NCBI RefSeq assembly: GCF_009193295.2
Contig: NZ_CP059973.1
Span: forward strand, 4,154,001-4,218,000
DNA: 64,000 bases
Source of the DNA: Bacteroides luhongzhouii
Lineage (GTDB): Bacteria > Bacteroidota > Bacteroidia > Bacteroidales > Bacteroidaceae
Direction: 5' to 3'
The position numbers and the translations under genes were made by a program. Of this stretch, positions 1 through 10,367 are shown piece after piece (the first letter of the stretch is position 1; every line of letters begins with the position of its first letter). Below the pieces are notes generated by a model, which saw only the letters and a list, made by a program, of their open reading frames with translations, was not told the origin of the DNA and searched no databases.

Positions 1-869
1 AAAGAGGTCGCCATCAGATATGGAATCAATAATAGTACAATGTATAATCCGTTTCCAATATTAGGAATGCTGAAAAAGTGGGGGAGCAGACCTAATAGAA
101 AGAAAGCAAAAATAGCATAAAGAGCACAGTATACGGATGTTTTTCCCGCCACTATACGAATGGCAACTCCCCAGCCATATCCAAAAGGAGAGTAAACGCG
201 GATTCCTCTGCTACTGTGCTCTTCTCCAGTCAGCATACCAATAACCATCAATAAAGTTTGGAAGATTATAATCATCATAACTGCGGGAATAAGATAAGAA
301 CCATAGCCTTCCGTGTAATTGTAAAGTGCAGTTCCTTCTACATTGATCGGTTTTGCCATAGCTACGGCAAGCAACCCTTGTGGTGGAAGAAATACCGCTT
401 CATCCAGCCTGTATTTGTCATTAATAGCTAGCATGACACGTGATGAAGCCCCCTGCAAAGCTTCGAAATACAAGAAAGCATCAGTAGTCGCATAAAGGGA
501 AAATACGGCTTCATCTCCCCGGAACACTCGCTTCTCAAAATCATGAGGCAAATAGAGAATTCCCTGTACTTTGCCTTCTTTCATCCATTCTTTTGCTTCG
601 TGATAGTCCATCGCCTGGCTATAAATCTCTGCTTGGGGAGTAGCATCCAGCCAACGGATAAAATCACGACTCAATTCGCTATGCGAATTATCGACTACGG
701 CAACAGGAACATCGGTTACAATATTCGGTGCATACATGTAATTGTAGAGTAATCCGTAGACAAAGATTCCTCCCATCAACACAAGCAGAACAGCATAACT
801 GGTACTGATAGCTAGAAATTCACGACGAATGATGAATGATAACTGTTGTAACTTACTTAATGTTTTCAT
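1..869 (-). CDS. ABC-2 type transporter permease, 3' part beyond the window edge
   Basis: Reading leftward from the ATG at 869 the frame stays open to the window edge, giving at least 289 residues of an inner-membrane ABC-2 permease. The N-terminus (MKTLSKLQQLSFIIRREF) leads into a hydrophobic helix near residues 20-40, then a large periplasmic loop, then a second hydrophobic block ending at the edge. This is the usual plan of YhhJ/YbhR-type exporter permeases: one TM, a soluble domain, then a cluster of TMs. The start overlaps the 3' end of the preceding permease gene by 17 bases, which suggests translational coupling. It is the fourth gene of a leftward OMF-adaptor-permease-permease operon. 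The C-terminal membrane domain is not visible. Family assignment is firm; the substrate is unknown. Confidence 0.85.
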   Translation of the reverse strand, partial: MKTLSKLQQLSFIIRREFLAISTSYAVLLVLMGGIFVYGLLYNYMYAPNIVTDVPVAVVDNSHSELSRDFIRWLDATPQAEIYSQAMDYHEAKEWMKEGKVQGILYLPHDFEKRVFRGDEAVFSLYATTDAFLYFEALQGASSRVMLAINDKYRLDEAVFLPPQGLLAVAMAKPINVEGTALYNYTEGYGSYLIPAVMMIIIFQTLLMVIGMLTGEEHSSRGIRVYSPFGYGWGVAIRIVAGKTSVYCALYAIFAFFLLGLLPHFFSIPNIGNGLYIVLLLIPYLMATS

Positions 870-2037
870 ACTTATGACTTTCTATAGCTCGTTTTAAATG
901 GGGAAGCAACAATAGGGCCAGCAACGGAAAGATACAAAGTATCACAGCCGATGGCCAAAGATGAATAAAACCACCGCCTCCATAAAGCATGGTTTGCATC
1001 ATCTCCGTAAAATGGCGGACGGGAAACAAGTAGGAAGCATCCCTCACCAAAGGATACATATTGGGAACCGGAAAGGTCACCCCGGACAAGGTAGCTCCCA
1101 AAGAACCTACCATAGAGACTACGCTTATCACCAGTGAAATTGCCGGAAACAGCGAAAATAAAAACAGCCCTAAAGCCTGTGTCGCAATGATGAAAAGCAC
1201 AGTCATAATATTCATTAACCACCAACTCCCCTGGAAAGGAATATGCAAGATACCGAACATAACATAATTAGCTAACCACCCTATCAGAATATATATAATG
1301 GTATAAGGCAATAACTTGCCCAAAACAGCAGTTACTATATTGCCTTTAGCAGTCGTCAACCAAGCATTTGCTGTACGGAATTTAATTTCAATGCCGACCG
1401 TATAAACAGTAATCAACAAGATCAAGACTTGAAACAAAACAAAGAAAAAGGGCTGACTCAAATATACCGAATAATCCAAACTTGGATTATATATCGGATG
1501 GTTATTAGCCTGCACTGGCAATAAAAAGGTGGTAATCTGATTCTGTTCTACTCCGAGAGCCACGGCTTGCATCACCACAGGGGAAAGAGCCACCGGAGCT
1601 AATGATGTTTCGAATGCCGCCATCAACTCACCGCCTACCGACAATAATGCATAGTGATAATAGTAGGAGAGTGTTGCATCCTTTCCGGTGATAGCATCTT
1701 GCTCAAATTGGGGAGGTATGGAAAGATAACCATAAATCTCTTTCTTTTGTACAGATTCACGGGCAGCCGCTTCATTTGCAAAATGCTTTGTCACTTTAAA
1801 AGTCGGTACAGCCGAGATATTCCTGGCAATAGCCCGGGAAGTAGCAGTGTTATCCTGATCGACAATACCGATAGGAATATTTTCCATCTGTCCGTTGCCA
1901 AAAATAGTAGCCATAAAGAAAAGGGTGAACAACGGCAAGACAATGCAGACGCCAAAATAAAGGCGCCGTGAAGTCATTCGCTGCCACTCTCTTAACAATA
2001 CGGAACGAAAAGGGGAATATGTTTGCGATTCATCCAT
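853..2037 (-). CDS. ABC-2 type transporter permease (YhhJ/YbhR-like)
   Basis: A 394-residue inner-membrane permease. A cytoplasmic N-terminal stretch precedes TM1 (about residues 25-45), then comes a periplasmic domain of roughly 150 residues, then five or so TM segments between about 195 and 385. This matches the ABC-2 membrane family that works with HlyD-like adaptors. It follows the adaptor gene after 22 bases and overlaps the next permease by 17, so the two permeases probably form a heterodimer. No ATP-binding subunit is encoded in the visible part of the operon; it may lie beyond the left edge. The substrate cannot be inferred. Confidence 0.9.
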   Translation of the reverse strand: MDESQTYSPFRSVLLREWQRMTSRRLYFGVCIVLPLFTLFFMATIFGNGQMENIPIGIVDQDNTATSRAIARNISAVPTFKVTKHFANEAAARESVQKKEIYGYLSIPPQFEQDAITGKDATLSYYYHYALLSVGGELMAAFETSLAPVALSPVVMQAVALGVEQNQITTFLLPVQANNHPIYNPSLDYSVYLSQPFFFVLFQVLILLITVYTVGIEIKFRTANAWLTTAKGNIVTAVLGKLLPYTIIYILIGWLANYVMFGILHIPFQGSWWLMNIMTVLFIIATQALGLFLFSLFPAISLVISVVSMVGSLGATLSGVTFPVPNMYPLVRDASYLFPVRHFTEMMQTMLYGGGGFIHLWPSAVILCIFPLLALLLLPHLKRAIESHKYENIK

Positions 2038-2059
2038 TCTCTGGTTTATTTGATGTCAA

Positions 2060-3046
2060 TTAGTCTAAAGTCAATAACACGGACATACCGGGACGCAAGC
2101 CATCTACTTTTTGGGTCGGACGCGCATGAATCTCAAATGTACGTAGGTCATAACTTCCGGTCTGCTTGGTTGATTTCCAGGTAGCAAAACTACCTAACGG
2201 ACTTATATAATAGATTTTGAACTCTATATTTTCTTTACCGATGGCAGGTACATCTGCTACGAATGTTCCGTCCATTTTAAACTGTGGCATCAGATCTTCC
2301 CGTACGTTAAGAACGACATGTATATCATCCATAACCACCAAGTTCATAATGGGAGTTCCCGGCGCAACCAATTCTCCGCGTTTAGGAAAGATCGTTGCTA
2401 TTTGTCCGCTTTCCGGAGCTGTCAATCGGGAGTCGACCAGCAAGGCCGAAACTTCTTCCACCGTGCTTCGCGCAGCATCCACCATACTGGCAGCTGATGC
2501 TTTATCTTCTTTCTGTGCACCATCTACAGCCATCTGATACTGTTCATATGCGGCGCGTTCGGCTGCTACAGCCGCTTTATACATCGCTTCCACTTCATCC
2601 TTCCTTTGAGAAGTGACAACACTGTCCTTATATAAAGTGAGAATACGGTTATAAGTTGTTTGAGCGAGGGTAAGATCACTCTTCGTTTTATTCCATAACT
2701 GCAATGCGGTAGCCACAATCTGACGACGGGTTCCGGCATCTATTTTCTTGTTCTGCTGTACTGCTACTTGTTCCAATGCATTCACTTGTTGATACTTGGC
2801 ATGTACTTCAGGGCTATTAATAACGACAAGAGTATCGCCCTGGTGTACCCAATCACCCTCCTGAACGAAAAAAGTATCGATACGACCGGGAAGTTTTCCA
2901 CTGATACGGATTTCTGTTGCTTCAGCCTGCCCTTGCAGGACCAGCGACTGTTTATGCATTAATATAACTCCCAGGCCGGTGAAAATACCGACAGCCAGAA
3001 GAATGATGACAAAAGCCCATGATAGGGTTTTACTAGTTGGTTTCAT
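2060..3046 (-). CDS. HlyD-family membrane fusion (periplasmic adaptor) protein
   Basis: A 328-residue adaptor that bridges the inner-membrane permease and the outer-membrane channel. One N-terminal TM (about residues 10-30) is followed by a biotinyl/lipoyl-like half (VLQGQAEATEIRISGKLPGR, then GDWVHQGDTLVVI), a long alpha-helical hairpin (about 75-205), the second lipoyl half (LTAPESGQIATIFPKRGELV) and a beta-barrel domain. This order is standard for HlyD/EmrA/YbhG-type adaptors. It starts 6 bases after the TolC-like gene and ends 22 bases before the permease, so all are co-transcribed. The family is certain; the cargo is unknown. Confidence 0.93.
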   Translation of the reverse strand: MKPTSKTLSWAFVIILLAVGIFTGLGVILMHKQSLVLQGQAEATEIRISGKLPGRIDTFFVQEGDWVHQGDTLVVINSPEVHAKYQQVNALEQVAVQQNKKIDAGTRRQIVATALQLWNKTKSDLTLAQTTYNRILTLYKDSVVTSQRKDEVEAMYKAAVAAERAAYEQYQMAVDGAQKEDKASAASMVDAARSTVEEVSALLVDSRLTAPESGQIATIFPKRGELVAPGTPIMNLVVMDDIHVVLNVREDLMPQFKMDGTFVADVPAIGKENIEFKIYYISPLGSFATWKSTKQTGSYDLRTFEIHARPTQKVDGLRPGMSVLLTLD

Positions 3047-3052
3047 TGTTTG

Positions 3053-4465
3053 TTACGGTTTAGGTTGATAGTTTGCAAATTGTTCTGGTGTGCCACAAAG
3101 CGAGAGCAGATTCATAAGTGCCACATCATATTCATAATACGCTGCCAAGCGAGCTACTTTTACACTGGCAAGCATGGTTTCAGCATCAATAACTTCAGTA
3201 GAAGTTGCCATTCCTTCTGTGAAAGATTTCTTTCGGATACGAACCAGTTCTTCGCTTAAAGCAATTGTGGCATTTAAAGCTTTTACATTATCCTGTGCCT
3301 TTTCCAATTGCGTATAAAGCTTATCTACACCAACAGCCAAATCATCACGAGCCTTCATCTGCCCTAAAGCCAGTGTTTGTTCCGTCAATTTCGATTGCCG
3401 TACTTTCTTCTCACGATCCAGTCCGTCAAAGAGATTCCATGTAAAGCCAATACCTACCATGGTACGTGGCAACAAATTACTCTGAATACCGTGCGAATAC
3501 AAGGTCTGTTTTCCGAAAAGGGCTATATTCGGCAGATATCCGCTTTGAGCAATCCGTACTTCCTGTTTGGCAATATGTTGTTGTAACTGTAATTGGTTGA
3601 GTGTATAGTTACCGCTGTTTACAGAAAGATCAAAAAGCATTTTAGGCGGTAGTGAATCATTCATAAAAAGTGGAGAGGTAGGAATGATATTGCTATCTGT
3701 ATCCTTTTTATTCAGCAAAACTTTTAAAGCACTTTGCACTACTGTTTCTTCTTTCCGCGCAGCTTCCAATGCACGTTTGGCTTCGTCCATATTTACTTGG
3801 GCAAAAAGCCTGCCTGCTTTGTCAATCATTCCTGCCGCTTCTAATTTCAAGGCATTTTCATAATGTTTCTTCAATCCATTATAAGTTTCTTCACGAACAG
3901 TCACTATTTGTTGTGCCAGCCGAAGCCCATAATAACTTTCAACCAACAGGGTTTGCTGGTTAGCCGATACCTGTGCCCGGCTTTCTCGTGCTAAATCGAC
4001 CATCGTTCTTCCGATATTGGTAGCACGAAAACGCTTACCACCAGAAAAGAGTACCCACTCGGCTGATAAATCAACAGTTGTCAAATTTCTTGGAGTCAAA
4101 GGAAATATAAGGGTATTTGCCCCAATTTGATCTAGTATAGACGAAATGATCTGGTCATCCGGAATAATGGAATGTACAAAGTCTTTAGCTGGATCAGTAA
4201 ACTGCGACAAAGGCTGTTTGACTTCGATCTTCTCCGACATGTGTACAAACGCACCTGTAGACTGAAGACTGGGATACCAGAAAGCATTCAACTTATCACG
4301 TTCAGCCTTCGCAATCTCAATACTCTTATCTGCTATTTTCAGACTTTGATTTCCTTGATTCAACAGATGCAGTGATTCTTCGAAACTTAATGCTGTCTGT
4401 GCATTTATCTGACCGATGGAAAAACACAAAGTCAATAGTATACAAAGTCGCTTATTTTTTTTCAT
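3053..4465 (-). CDS. TolC-family outer membrane efflux protein
   Basis: A 470-residue outer-membrane factor. A signal peptide (MKKNKRLCILLTLCFSIGQ, cleavage near INAQ) is followed by two TolC-like repeats rich in long amphipathic helices, for example the coiled-coil stretches at about 185-250 and 360-440. Such proteins trimerise into an outer-membrane beta-barrel with a periplasmic tunnel. It is the first gene of the leftward export operon and presumably supplies the exit duct for the adaptor and permeases that follow. The 338 bases upstream of its start are non-coding and shared with the divergent tRNA-Gly promoter. Confidence 0.93.
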   Translation of the reverse strand: MKKNKRLCILLTLCFSIGQINAQTALSFEESLHLLNQGNQSLKIADKSIEIAKAERDKLNAFWYPSLQSTGAFVHMSEKIEVKQPLSQFTDPAKDFVHSIIPDDQIISSILDQIGANTLIFPLTPRNLTTVDLSAEWVLFSGGKRFRATNIGRTMVDLARESRAQVSANQQTLLVESYYGLRLAQQIVTVREETYNGLKKHYENALKLEAAGMIDKAGRLFAQVNMDEAKRALEAARKEETVVQSALKVLLNKKDTDSNIIPTSPLFMNDSLPPKMLFDLSVNSGNYTLNQLQLQQHIAKQEVRIAQSGYLPNIALFGKQTLYSHGIQSNLLPRTMVGIGFTWNLFDGLDREKKVRQSKLTEQTLALGQMKARDDLAVGVDKLYTQLEKAQDNVKALNATIALSEELVRIRKKSFTEGMATSTEVIDAETMLASVKVARLAAYYEYDVALMNLLSLCGTPEQFANYQPKP

Positions 4466-4726
4466 ACTGGTTAGGTTATATCTGAATTTGAGATATTCTA
4501 ACAGATGAAAAGAGAGGTTTGTTCATTAGAAAAAATATATCAATACAACAAAAGAGGGTTTCAATACTCTTTTATAAGATATTCTATTTTTAAATGAAAA
4601 GCTCCGTTCCTTTAGAAGGAAGCTACCCAACAGTTCATAAAGCATCTATTTGTTTCTAAATCTTATTTATTTTGCTAGAGACTAAAACTATCACTTTTTT
4701 CTTGCATTAAAATTTCTACGATTTTA

Positions 4727-4756
4727 TTTGAGATATAAAAATTATGTTTACCTTTG
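4727..4756 (+). promoter_or_regulatory. Bacteroides-type promoter of tRNA-Gly
   Basis: TTTG at 4727-4730 and TACCTTTG at 4749-4756 match the Bacteroides -33 (TTTG) and -7 (TAnnTTTG) elements with an 18-base spacer, close to the usual 19-21. The tRNA begins 47 bases after the -7 box. Confidence 0.7.
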
Positions 4757-4803
4757 CATCACCATTTCACAAGATACTTTGAATCGAGCAATGTAGTAAA
4801 TAT

Positions 4804-4876
4804 GCGGTAATAGCTCAGTTGGTAGAGCGGCGGCTTCCCAAGCCGCAGGTCGCGAGTTCGAGCCTCGTTTACCGCT
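4804..4876 (+). tRNA. tRNA-Gly (anticodon CCC)
   Basis: A 73-base cloverleaf. The acceptor stem GCGGTAA pairs with TTACCGC and the discriminator is T. The D arm is GCTC/GAGC. The anticodon stem GCGGC/GCCGC encloses the loop TTCCCAA, so the anticodon is CCC (reads GGG). The T arm GCGAG/CTCGT has the loop TTCGAGC. CCA is not encoded. Confidence 0.95.
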
Positions 4877-5002
4877 CTTTTGAAAATCAGGTGGTTATCA
4901 TAAATAAACTGCCTGTTTTTTTATTTCCCCCTTTTTCTATGGTTTTATCTCGAAGTAAACCTAACTAAACATTTATAGAATAAACCTAATCAAATAACCA
5001 AT

Positions 5003-5431
5003 ATGGCTAAGAAAATAGAGAAATATCTCCCCGTAGATTACAGTGACAGTTTTTCCATAGAAGTTACAGAAAACTATCTGTCTCCTAAAGATATTATTTT
5101 AAAAGTCTTTGCTCATAACCCCGCTTGGCTCCAAATGTTGTATGCAATAAGGGCCTGTTTAGTTAAACCCTTCGGTATAGAAACTAAAGCTATTGAAAGT
5201 GAAGAACTTATTATAGAGGAAGACAAGCAAGAAGCCATTCTAAAAAAAGACGATAAACATTTACTGTTTTATGTTGATATTTTCATTACACCATTGGAAA
5301 CAGGAAAACAAATAATTGAGGTTACCACACTAGTAAAATACCATAATCGGGTAGGAAAAGCTTATTTCTTTTGTATAAAACCTTTTCATCGGGTCATAGT
5401 GCCTTTAGTTCTCAAAAAGGCACTATACTGA
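5003..5431 (+). CDS. DUF2867-like conserved hypothetical protein
   Basis: A 142-residue protein with no signal peptide. Features that recall the DUF2867 family are the N-terminal 'YSDSF' region, the alternating beta strands in the second half, and the C-terminal IKPFHRVIVPLVLKKAL motif, typical of this family. No catalytic residues can be assigned and the function is unknown. It stands alone between the tRNA-Gly gene and proS, and a terminator-like hairpin follows it at 5513. The ATG at 5003 is preceded by an A-rich, SD-less leader, which is common in this phylum. Confidence 0.75.
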   Translation: MAKKIEKYLPVDYSDSFSIEVTENYLSPKDIILKVFAHNPAWLQMLYAIRACLVKPFGIETKAIESEELIIEEDKQEAILKKDDKHLLFYVDIFITPLETGKQIIEVTTLVKYHNRVGKAYFFCIKPFHRVIVPLVLKKALY

Positions 5432-5512
5432 ACAAGCATGGTCGCGGATGCAATTATATAACGAATATGAAAAATGAGATATGTACTAAGAAGCACATGA
5501 CTTTAGAAAATT

Positions 5513-5547
5513 AATGCATGAAGAATAGGGCAGTTCATGCATTTTTC
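5513..5547 (+). terminator. Rho-independent terminator after the DUF2867 gene
   Basis: A perfect 10-bp stem, AATGCATGAA (5513-5522) with TTCATGCATT (5534-5543), has an 11-base loop and a short T run. It abuts the proS -7 box. Confidence 0.6.
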
Positions 5548-5548
5548 G

Positions 5549-5556
5549 TATTTTTG
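5549..5556 (+). promoter_or_regulatory. -7 box of the proS promoter
   Basis: TATTTTTG matches TAnnTTTG and lies 44 bases before the proS ATG. No clear TTTG -33 element is visible because the upstream hairpin occupies that space. Confidence 0.55.
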
Positions 5557-5600
5557 CAACCTGTTTTAACACTCAAGAAAACTTTAAATAGAAAAATATA

Positions 5601-7094
<1,494 letters not shown>

Positions 7095-7116
7095 ATAGAA
7101 TCCGCGCGTAATTATA

Positions 7117-7160
7117 AAAAGGATGGGAACGATTCAATCGCTTTCATCCTTTTCTTTTTT
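7117..7160 (+). terminator. Rho-independent terminator after proS
   Basis: AAAAGGATG (7117-7125) pairs with CATCCTTTT (7145-7153), with further pairing inside the loop, and is followed by a T-rich run. Confidence 0.75.
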
Positions 7161-7308
7161 CCTTCCATATTATATAATTTGTTGCCTGTCCTAATAGTTC
7201 ATTGGACATTCAATAGTTATTTTCAAACTCTTTTTTCAATCCATTTCAGTTTTATTTCAGAAATATCCCTTTTCTTTGTAGTATGCAAAAAAGAAAGGAG
7301 ACAAAATT

Positions 7309-7986
7309 ATGAAGATATTGATTGTAGAAGACGAACCCTCTTTGAGAGAACTGATTCAATGTTCACTTGAAAAAGAACGTTACGTTGTGGAAACAGCCGG
7401 TGACTTTAATTCTGCTATACGCAAAATTGAAGATTACGACTATGATTGTATCTTATTGGACATCATGCTACCAGACGGAAGCGGACTCGATCTTCTTGAA
7501 CGACTGAAAGCTCTCCATAAGCGAGAGAACGTAATTATTATTTCCGCAAAGGACTCCTTGGAAGACAAAGTTTTAGGTTTAGAACTGGGGGCAGACGATT
7601 ATTTACCGAAGCCATTTCATTTGGTTGAACTAAACGCACGAATTAAAAGCGTGATTCGTCGCCATCAGCATGACGGAGAGATTGATATCCGCCAAGGCAA
7701 TGTACGGATAGAGCCGGATAAATATCGTGTATTTGTCAACGATCAAGAAGTGGAGCTAAATAGAAAAGAGTATGACATCCTGTTATATTTTATCAATCGT
7801 CCCGGAAGATTAATCAATAAAAACACTTTGGCCGAGTCAGTATGGGGAGACCATATCGATCAGGTCGATAATTTTGACTTCATATATGCGCAGATTAAAA
7901 ATCTTCGCAAAAAGCTCAAGGATTCGGGTGCAAATATTGAAATCAAAGCAGTCTATGGATTTGGGTATAAAATGGTAGTAGAATAA
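7309..7986 (+). CDS. OmpR-family response regulator
   Basis: A 225-residue cytoplasmic response regulator. The receiver domain (1-115) has the acidic pair at E7-D8, the phospho-acceptor Asp51 in CILLDIMLPDG, Ser79 and Lys101 (YLPKPFH). The C-terminal winged-helix DNA-binding domain (about 128-224) contains ELNRKEYDILLYF and ends in AVYGFGYKMV, as OmpR/PhoB regulators do. A purine-rich AAAGGAGA motif lies shortly before the ATG at 7309. The partner histidine kinase follows after 21 bases. The inducing signal is not evident. Confidence 0.95.
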   Translation: MKILIVEDEPSLRELIQCSLEKERYVVETAGDFNSAIRKIEDYDYDCILLDIMLPDGSGLDLLERLKALHKRENVIIISAKDSLEDKVLGLELGADDYLPKPFHLVELNARIKSVIRRHQHDGEIDIRQGNVRIEPDKYRVFVNDQEVELNRKEYDILLYFINRPGRLINKNTLAESVWGDHIDQVDNFDFIYAQIKNLRKKLKDSGANIEIKAVYGFGYKMVVE

Positions 7987-8007
7987 AAAAGAAAGAGATT
8001 ATTGTCC

Positions 8008-9282
8008 ATGAAATTAATATATTACATCATTCTTCGTATTACACTTGCTTTGACCCTGATATTAACAGTCTGGGCTATCTTTTTTTATGTTACGATGATC
8101 GATGAAGTCAACGATGAAATGGATGACGCTCTGGAAGATTATTCGGAAACCATTATTGTCCGGGCATTAGCAGGAGAGGAGTTGCCTTCTAAAACCAATG
8201 GCTCCAACAATCAATATTACATGATGGAAGTAAGCAAAGAGTATGCGGAAAGCCGGGAGGATATTCAGTATAAAGACTCTATGGTATATATTGAAGAAAA
8301 AGGGGAAACCGAACCGGCACGTATTCTTACTACTATCTTTAAAGACGATGAAGGGCGATACCACGAACTGACAGTATCGACACCCAGCATTGAAAAAGAT
8401 GATTTGAGAGATGCCATCCAAGTATGGATTATATTTTTGTATGTAGCTCTGTTATTCTGCATTATTGTCATTTCCGTATGGGTGTTCTATCGGAATATGC
8501 GACCACTCTATGTACTTCTTCATTGGCTGGATGGTTATCAAACAGGAAAAAAAAATAAGCCGTTGAGTAACGAAACCCAGATCACGGAGTTCCGAAAATT
8601 AAATGAGGCTGCAATTCGTTATGTAGAACGTACGGAGCAGATGTTCGAACAACAAAAACAATTTATCGGAAATGCTTCACATGAAATACAAACTCCACTT
8701 GCTATCTGCCGCAACCGATTGGAAATGTTGATGGAAGATGATTCGTTATCAGAAAAACAACTGGAAGAGCTGATGAAAACCCATCAGACTTTAGAATACA
8801 TCACTAAATTAAATAAATCTCTACTATTGCTTACCAAAATTGACAATGGCCAGTTTACGGATACCAAGCAATTGGAACTAAATGGACTTCTCAAACAGTA
8901 TCTGCAAGATTACGAAGAAGTTTACGATTATCGTAACATAGAAGCGACTATCGATGAACAAGACATTTTCAATGTGACAATGAACGAATCTTTGGCTGTT
9001 GCTTTACTCACGAATCTCCTAAAAAATGCATTTGTACATAACATAGACGGGGGACATATCCGAATCACTGTCACCAAAAACAGCATTACTTTCCGAAATT
9101 CGGGAGTAGAAAATCCGTTGGAAAGGGAACATATCTTCGAACGTTTCTATCAAGGAACTAAAAAGGAAGGATCTACAGGTTTGGGGTTAGCAATAGCCGA
9201 TTCTATCTGTCGTCTGCAACACTTGAATATAAGATATTACTTCGAACAGAAAGAGCACTGCTTCGAAATCTCCAGACAATAA
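8008..9282 (+). CDS. Sensor histidine kinase
   Basis: A 424-residue inner-membrane kinase, partner of the response regulator just upstream. TM1 (about 8-30) and TM2 (about 138-160) flank a periplasmic sensor loop of about 105 acidic residues with no recognisable ligand domain. The H-box is FIGNASHEIQTPL with His225, a variant of the usual SHELRTPL. The N-box is LLTNLLKNAFVHN and the G-box GSTGLGLAI. A TTG two codons upstream (8002) is also open, but the ATG at 8008 follows a purine-rich stretch at normal spacing and is preferred. Targets may include the neighbouring NEW3/ABC operon, but that is only a guess from position. Confidence 0.93.
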   Translation: MKLIYYIILRITLALTLILTVWAIFFYVTMIDEVNDEMDDALEDYSETIIVRALAGEELPSKTNGSNNQYYMMEVSKEYAESREDIQYKDSMVYIEEKGETEPARILTTIFKDDEGRYHELTVSTPSIEKDDLRDAIQVWIIFLYVALLFCIIVISVWVFYRNMRPLYVLLHWLDGYQTGKKNKPLSNETQITEFRKLNEAAIRYVERTEQMFEQQKQFIGNASHEIQTPLAICRNRLEMLMEDDSLSEKQLEELMKTHQTLEYITKLNKSLLLLTKIDNGQFTDTKQLELNGLLKQYLQDYEEVYDYRNIEATIDEQDIFNVTMNESLAVALLTNLLKNAFVHNIDGGHIRITVTKNSITFRNSGVENPLEREHIFERFYQGTKKEGSTGLGLAIADSICRLQHLNIRYYFEQKEHCFEISRQ

Positions 9283-9302
9283 TTTTTATTCAGAAAACAC
9301 AA

Positions 9303-9388
9303 AGGACACGGAATAAAAGTGAATAACCTATCGGTAATCATCATCCGAGCCACCAGGTATATTCATTTAACTTATTTCTCCGTGTCCT
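9303..9388 (+). repeat. Long imperfect inverted repeat between convergent genes
   Basis: AGGACACGGA (9303-9312) is matched by TCCGTGTCCT (9379-9388). Inside it TGAATAACCT (9320-9329) matches AGGTATATTCA (9355-9365) with one bulge. The right arm continues as CTCTGCGTCTTTTATGGTGA, which resembles dispersed intergenic repeats of the 'CCGTGTCCTCTG' type seen in many genomes. It lies between the histidine kinase and the convergent ABC permease gene and may act as a bidirectional terminator or be a small mobile-repeat relic. Confidence 0.55.
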
Positions 9389-9410
9389 CTGCGTCTTTTA
9401 TGGTGAGTAA

Positions 9411-10367
9411 TTATCGGGATCGTATTTCTCTCCTCATAAACATGATATAAGAGATAGCAAAGCAGATGACTGTTGCTGCAATCAGTCCCGTCAGTTGCGG
9501 CCATACGACTAAAAGACTTTGTCCCAACGGAAGCGGACTAGGAATAGCTCCCTGCACCTGTTCCATAGTCAATGGTCCCAAACTTCTAACAGAAGGCATC
9601 AATAATGTAGTAGTAGCTTCATTAAACAATTCACTCGGAGCCAAACGCATCAACCCTAAAATAAACTTCTGATAACTGATAATCTGATAAGGCGACGCCA
9701 TCTGTGACGGACTCAAACCTTTTGCCACCAAATTAACAATCATGGTATAAAATACGCTAAAGAACAACCAAACAGCCACCGATGCCAATGCAGAAGTCGC
9801 CGCCTGACGAAAACGGAGTGAAAACAAAATAGCTAAATTCAGCCAAAATGCTACATAAAAGATACTGGTTATGATGAAGAAAACAATTCTCCAAAACTCT
9901 TCTGCTGTAGGAGGAATGCCAATGGCAATCAATCCACAGCCCATTACCAAAAAGCCCAATACAAACAGCATAATGCCTATTACAATTAGAGCTGCCACAA
10001 ACTTCGCGTTGATAATGCAATCGCGATGAATAGGCTGGGATAGCATACGGCTCAATGTTCCTTTATTTTGTTCGGAGTTGACAGCATCAAATCCCAAAGC
10101 GATTCCCAATAAAGGTCCTAAGAAGTTAATAAACAGAACAAAAGAGGGAAGAGTCCCATCTGAAACTGTAAACAACTTCAGGAAAAGAAACGAACCGTCC
10201 GGGTCATTAGGCTTGATAGCTTCACCAATATTTGTGAGTGCCGTATATAACGACCCCATGCAGGTAAGCGCTATAATACCTATTAATATAATGAAACGCC
10301 AACTTTTGACATGGTCGGAAATTTCCTTGTTGACGATAACCCAAAAAGGATGATTGACTTTATTCAT
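9411..10367 (-). CDS. ABC-2 type permease (GldF/NosY-like)
   Basis: A 318-residue inner-membrane protein with about six TM helices: near residue 25, then a cluster between about 80 and 210, and the last near 290-310. It is the membrane partner of the ABC ATPase encoded immediately upstream, whose stop it overlaps by 8 bases (ATGAATAA). The frame is open to 10388, but the ATG at 10367 has a strong SD (GGAGGAG, 6-base spacing), so it is chosen as the start. Motifs such as SEQNKGTLSRMLSQPIHRD are typical of permeases that work with NosF/GldA-like ATPases. The substrate is unknown. Confidence 0.9.
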   Translation of the reverse strand: MNKVNHPFWVIVNKEISDHVKSWRFIILIGIIALTCMGSLYTALTNIGEAIKPNDPDGSFLFLKLFTVSDGTLPSFVLFINFLGPLLGIALGFDAVNSEQNKGTLSRMLSQPIHRDCIINAKFVAALIVIGIMLFVLGFLVMGCGLIAIGIPPTAEEFWRIVFFIITSIFYVAFWLNLAILFSLRFRQAATSALASVAVWLFFSVFYTMIVNLVAKGLSPSQMASPYQIISYQKFILGLMRLAPSELFNEATTTLLMPSVRSLGPLTMEQVQGAIPSPLPLGQSLLVVWPQLTGLIAATVICFAISYIMFMRREIRSR

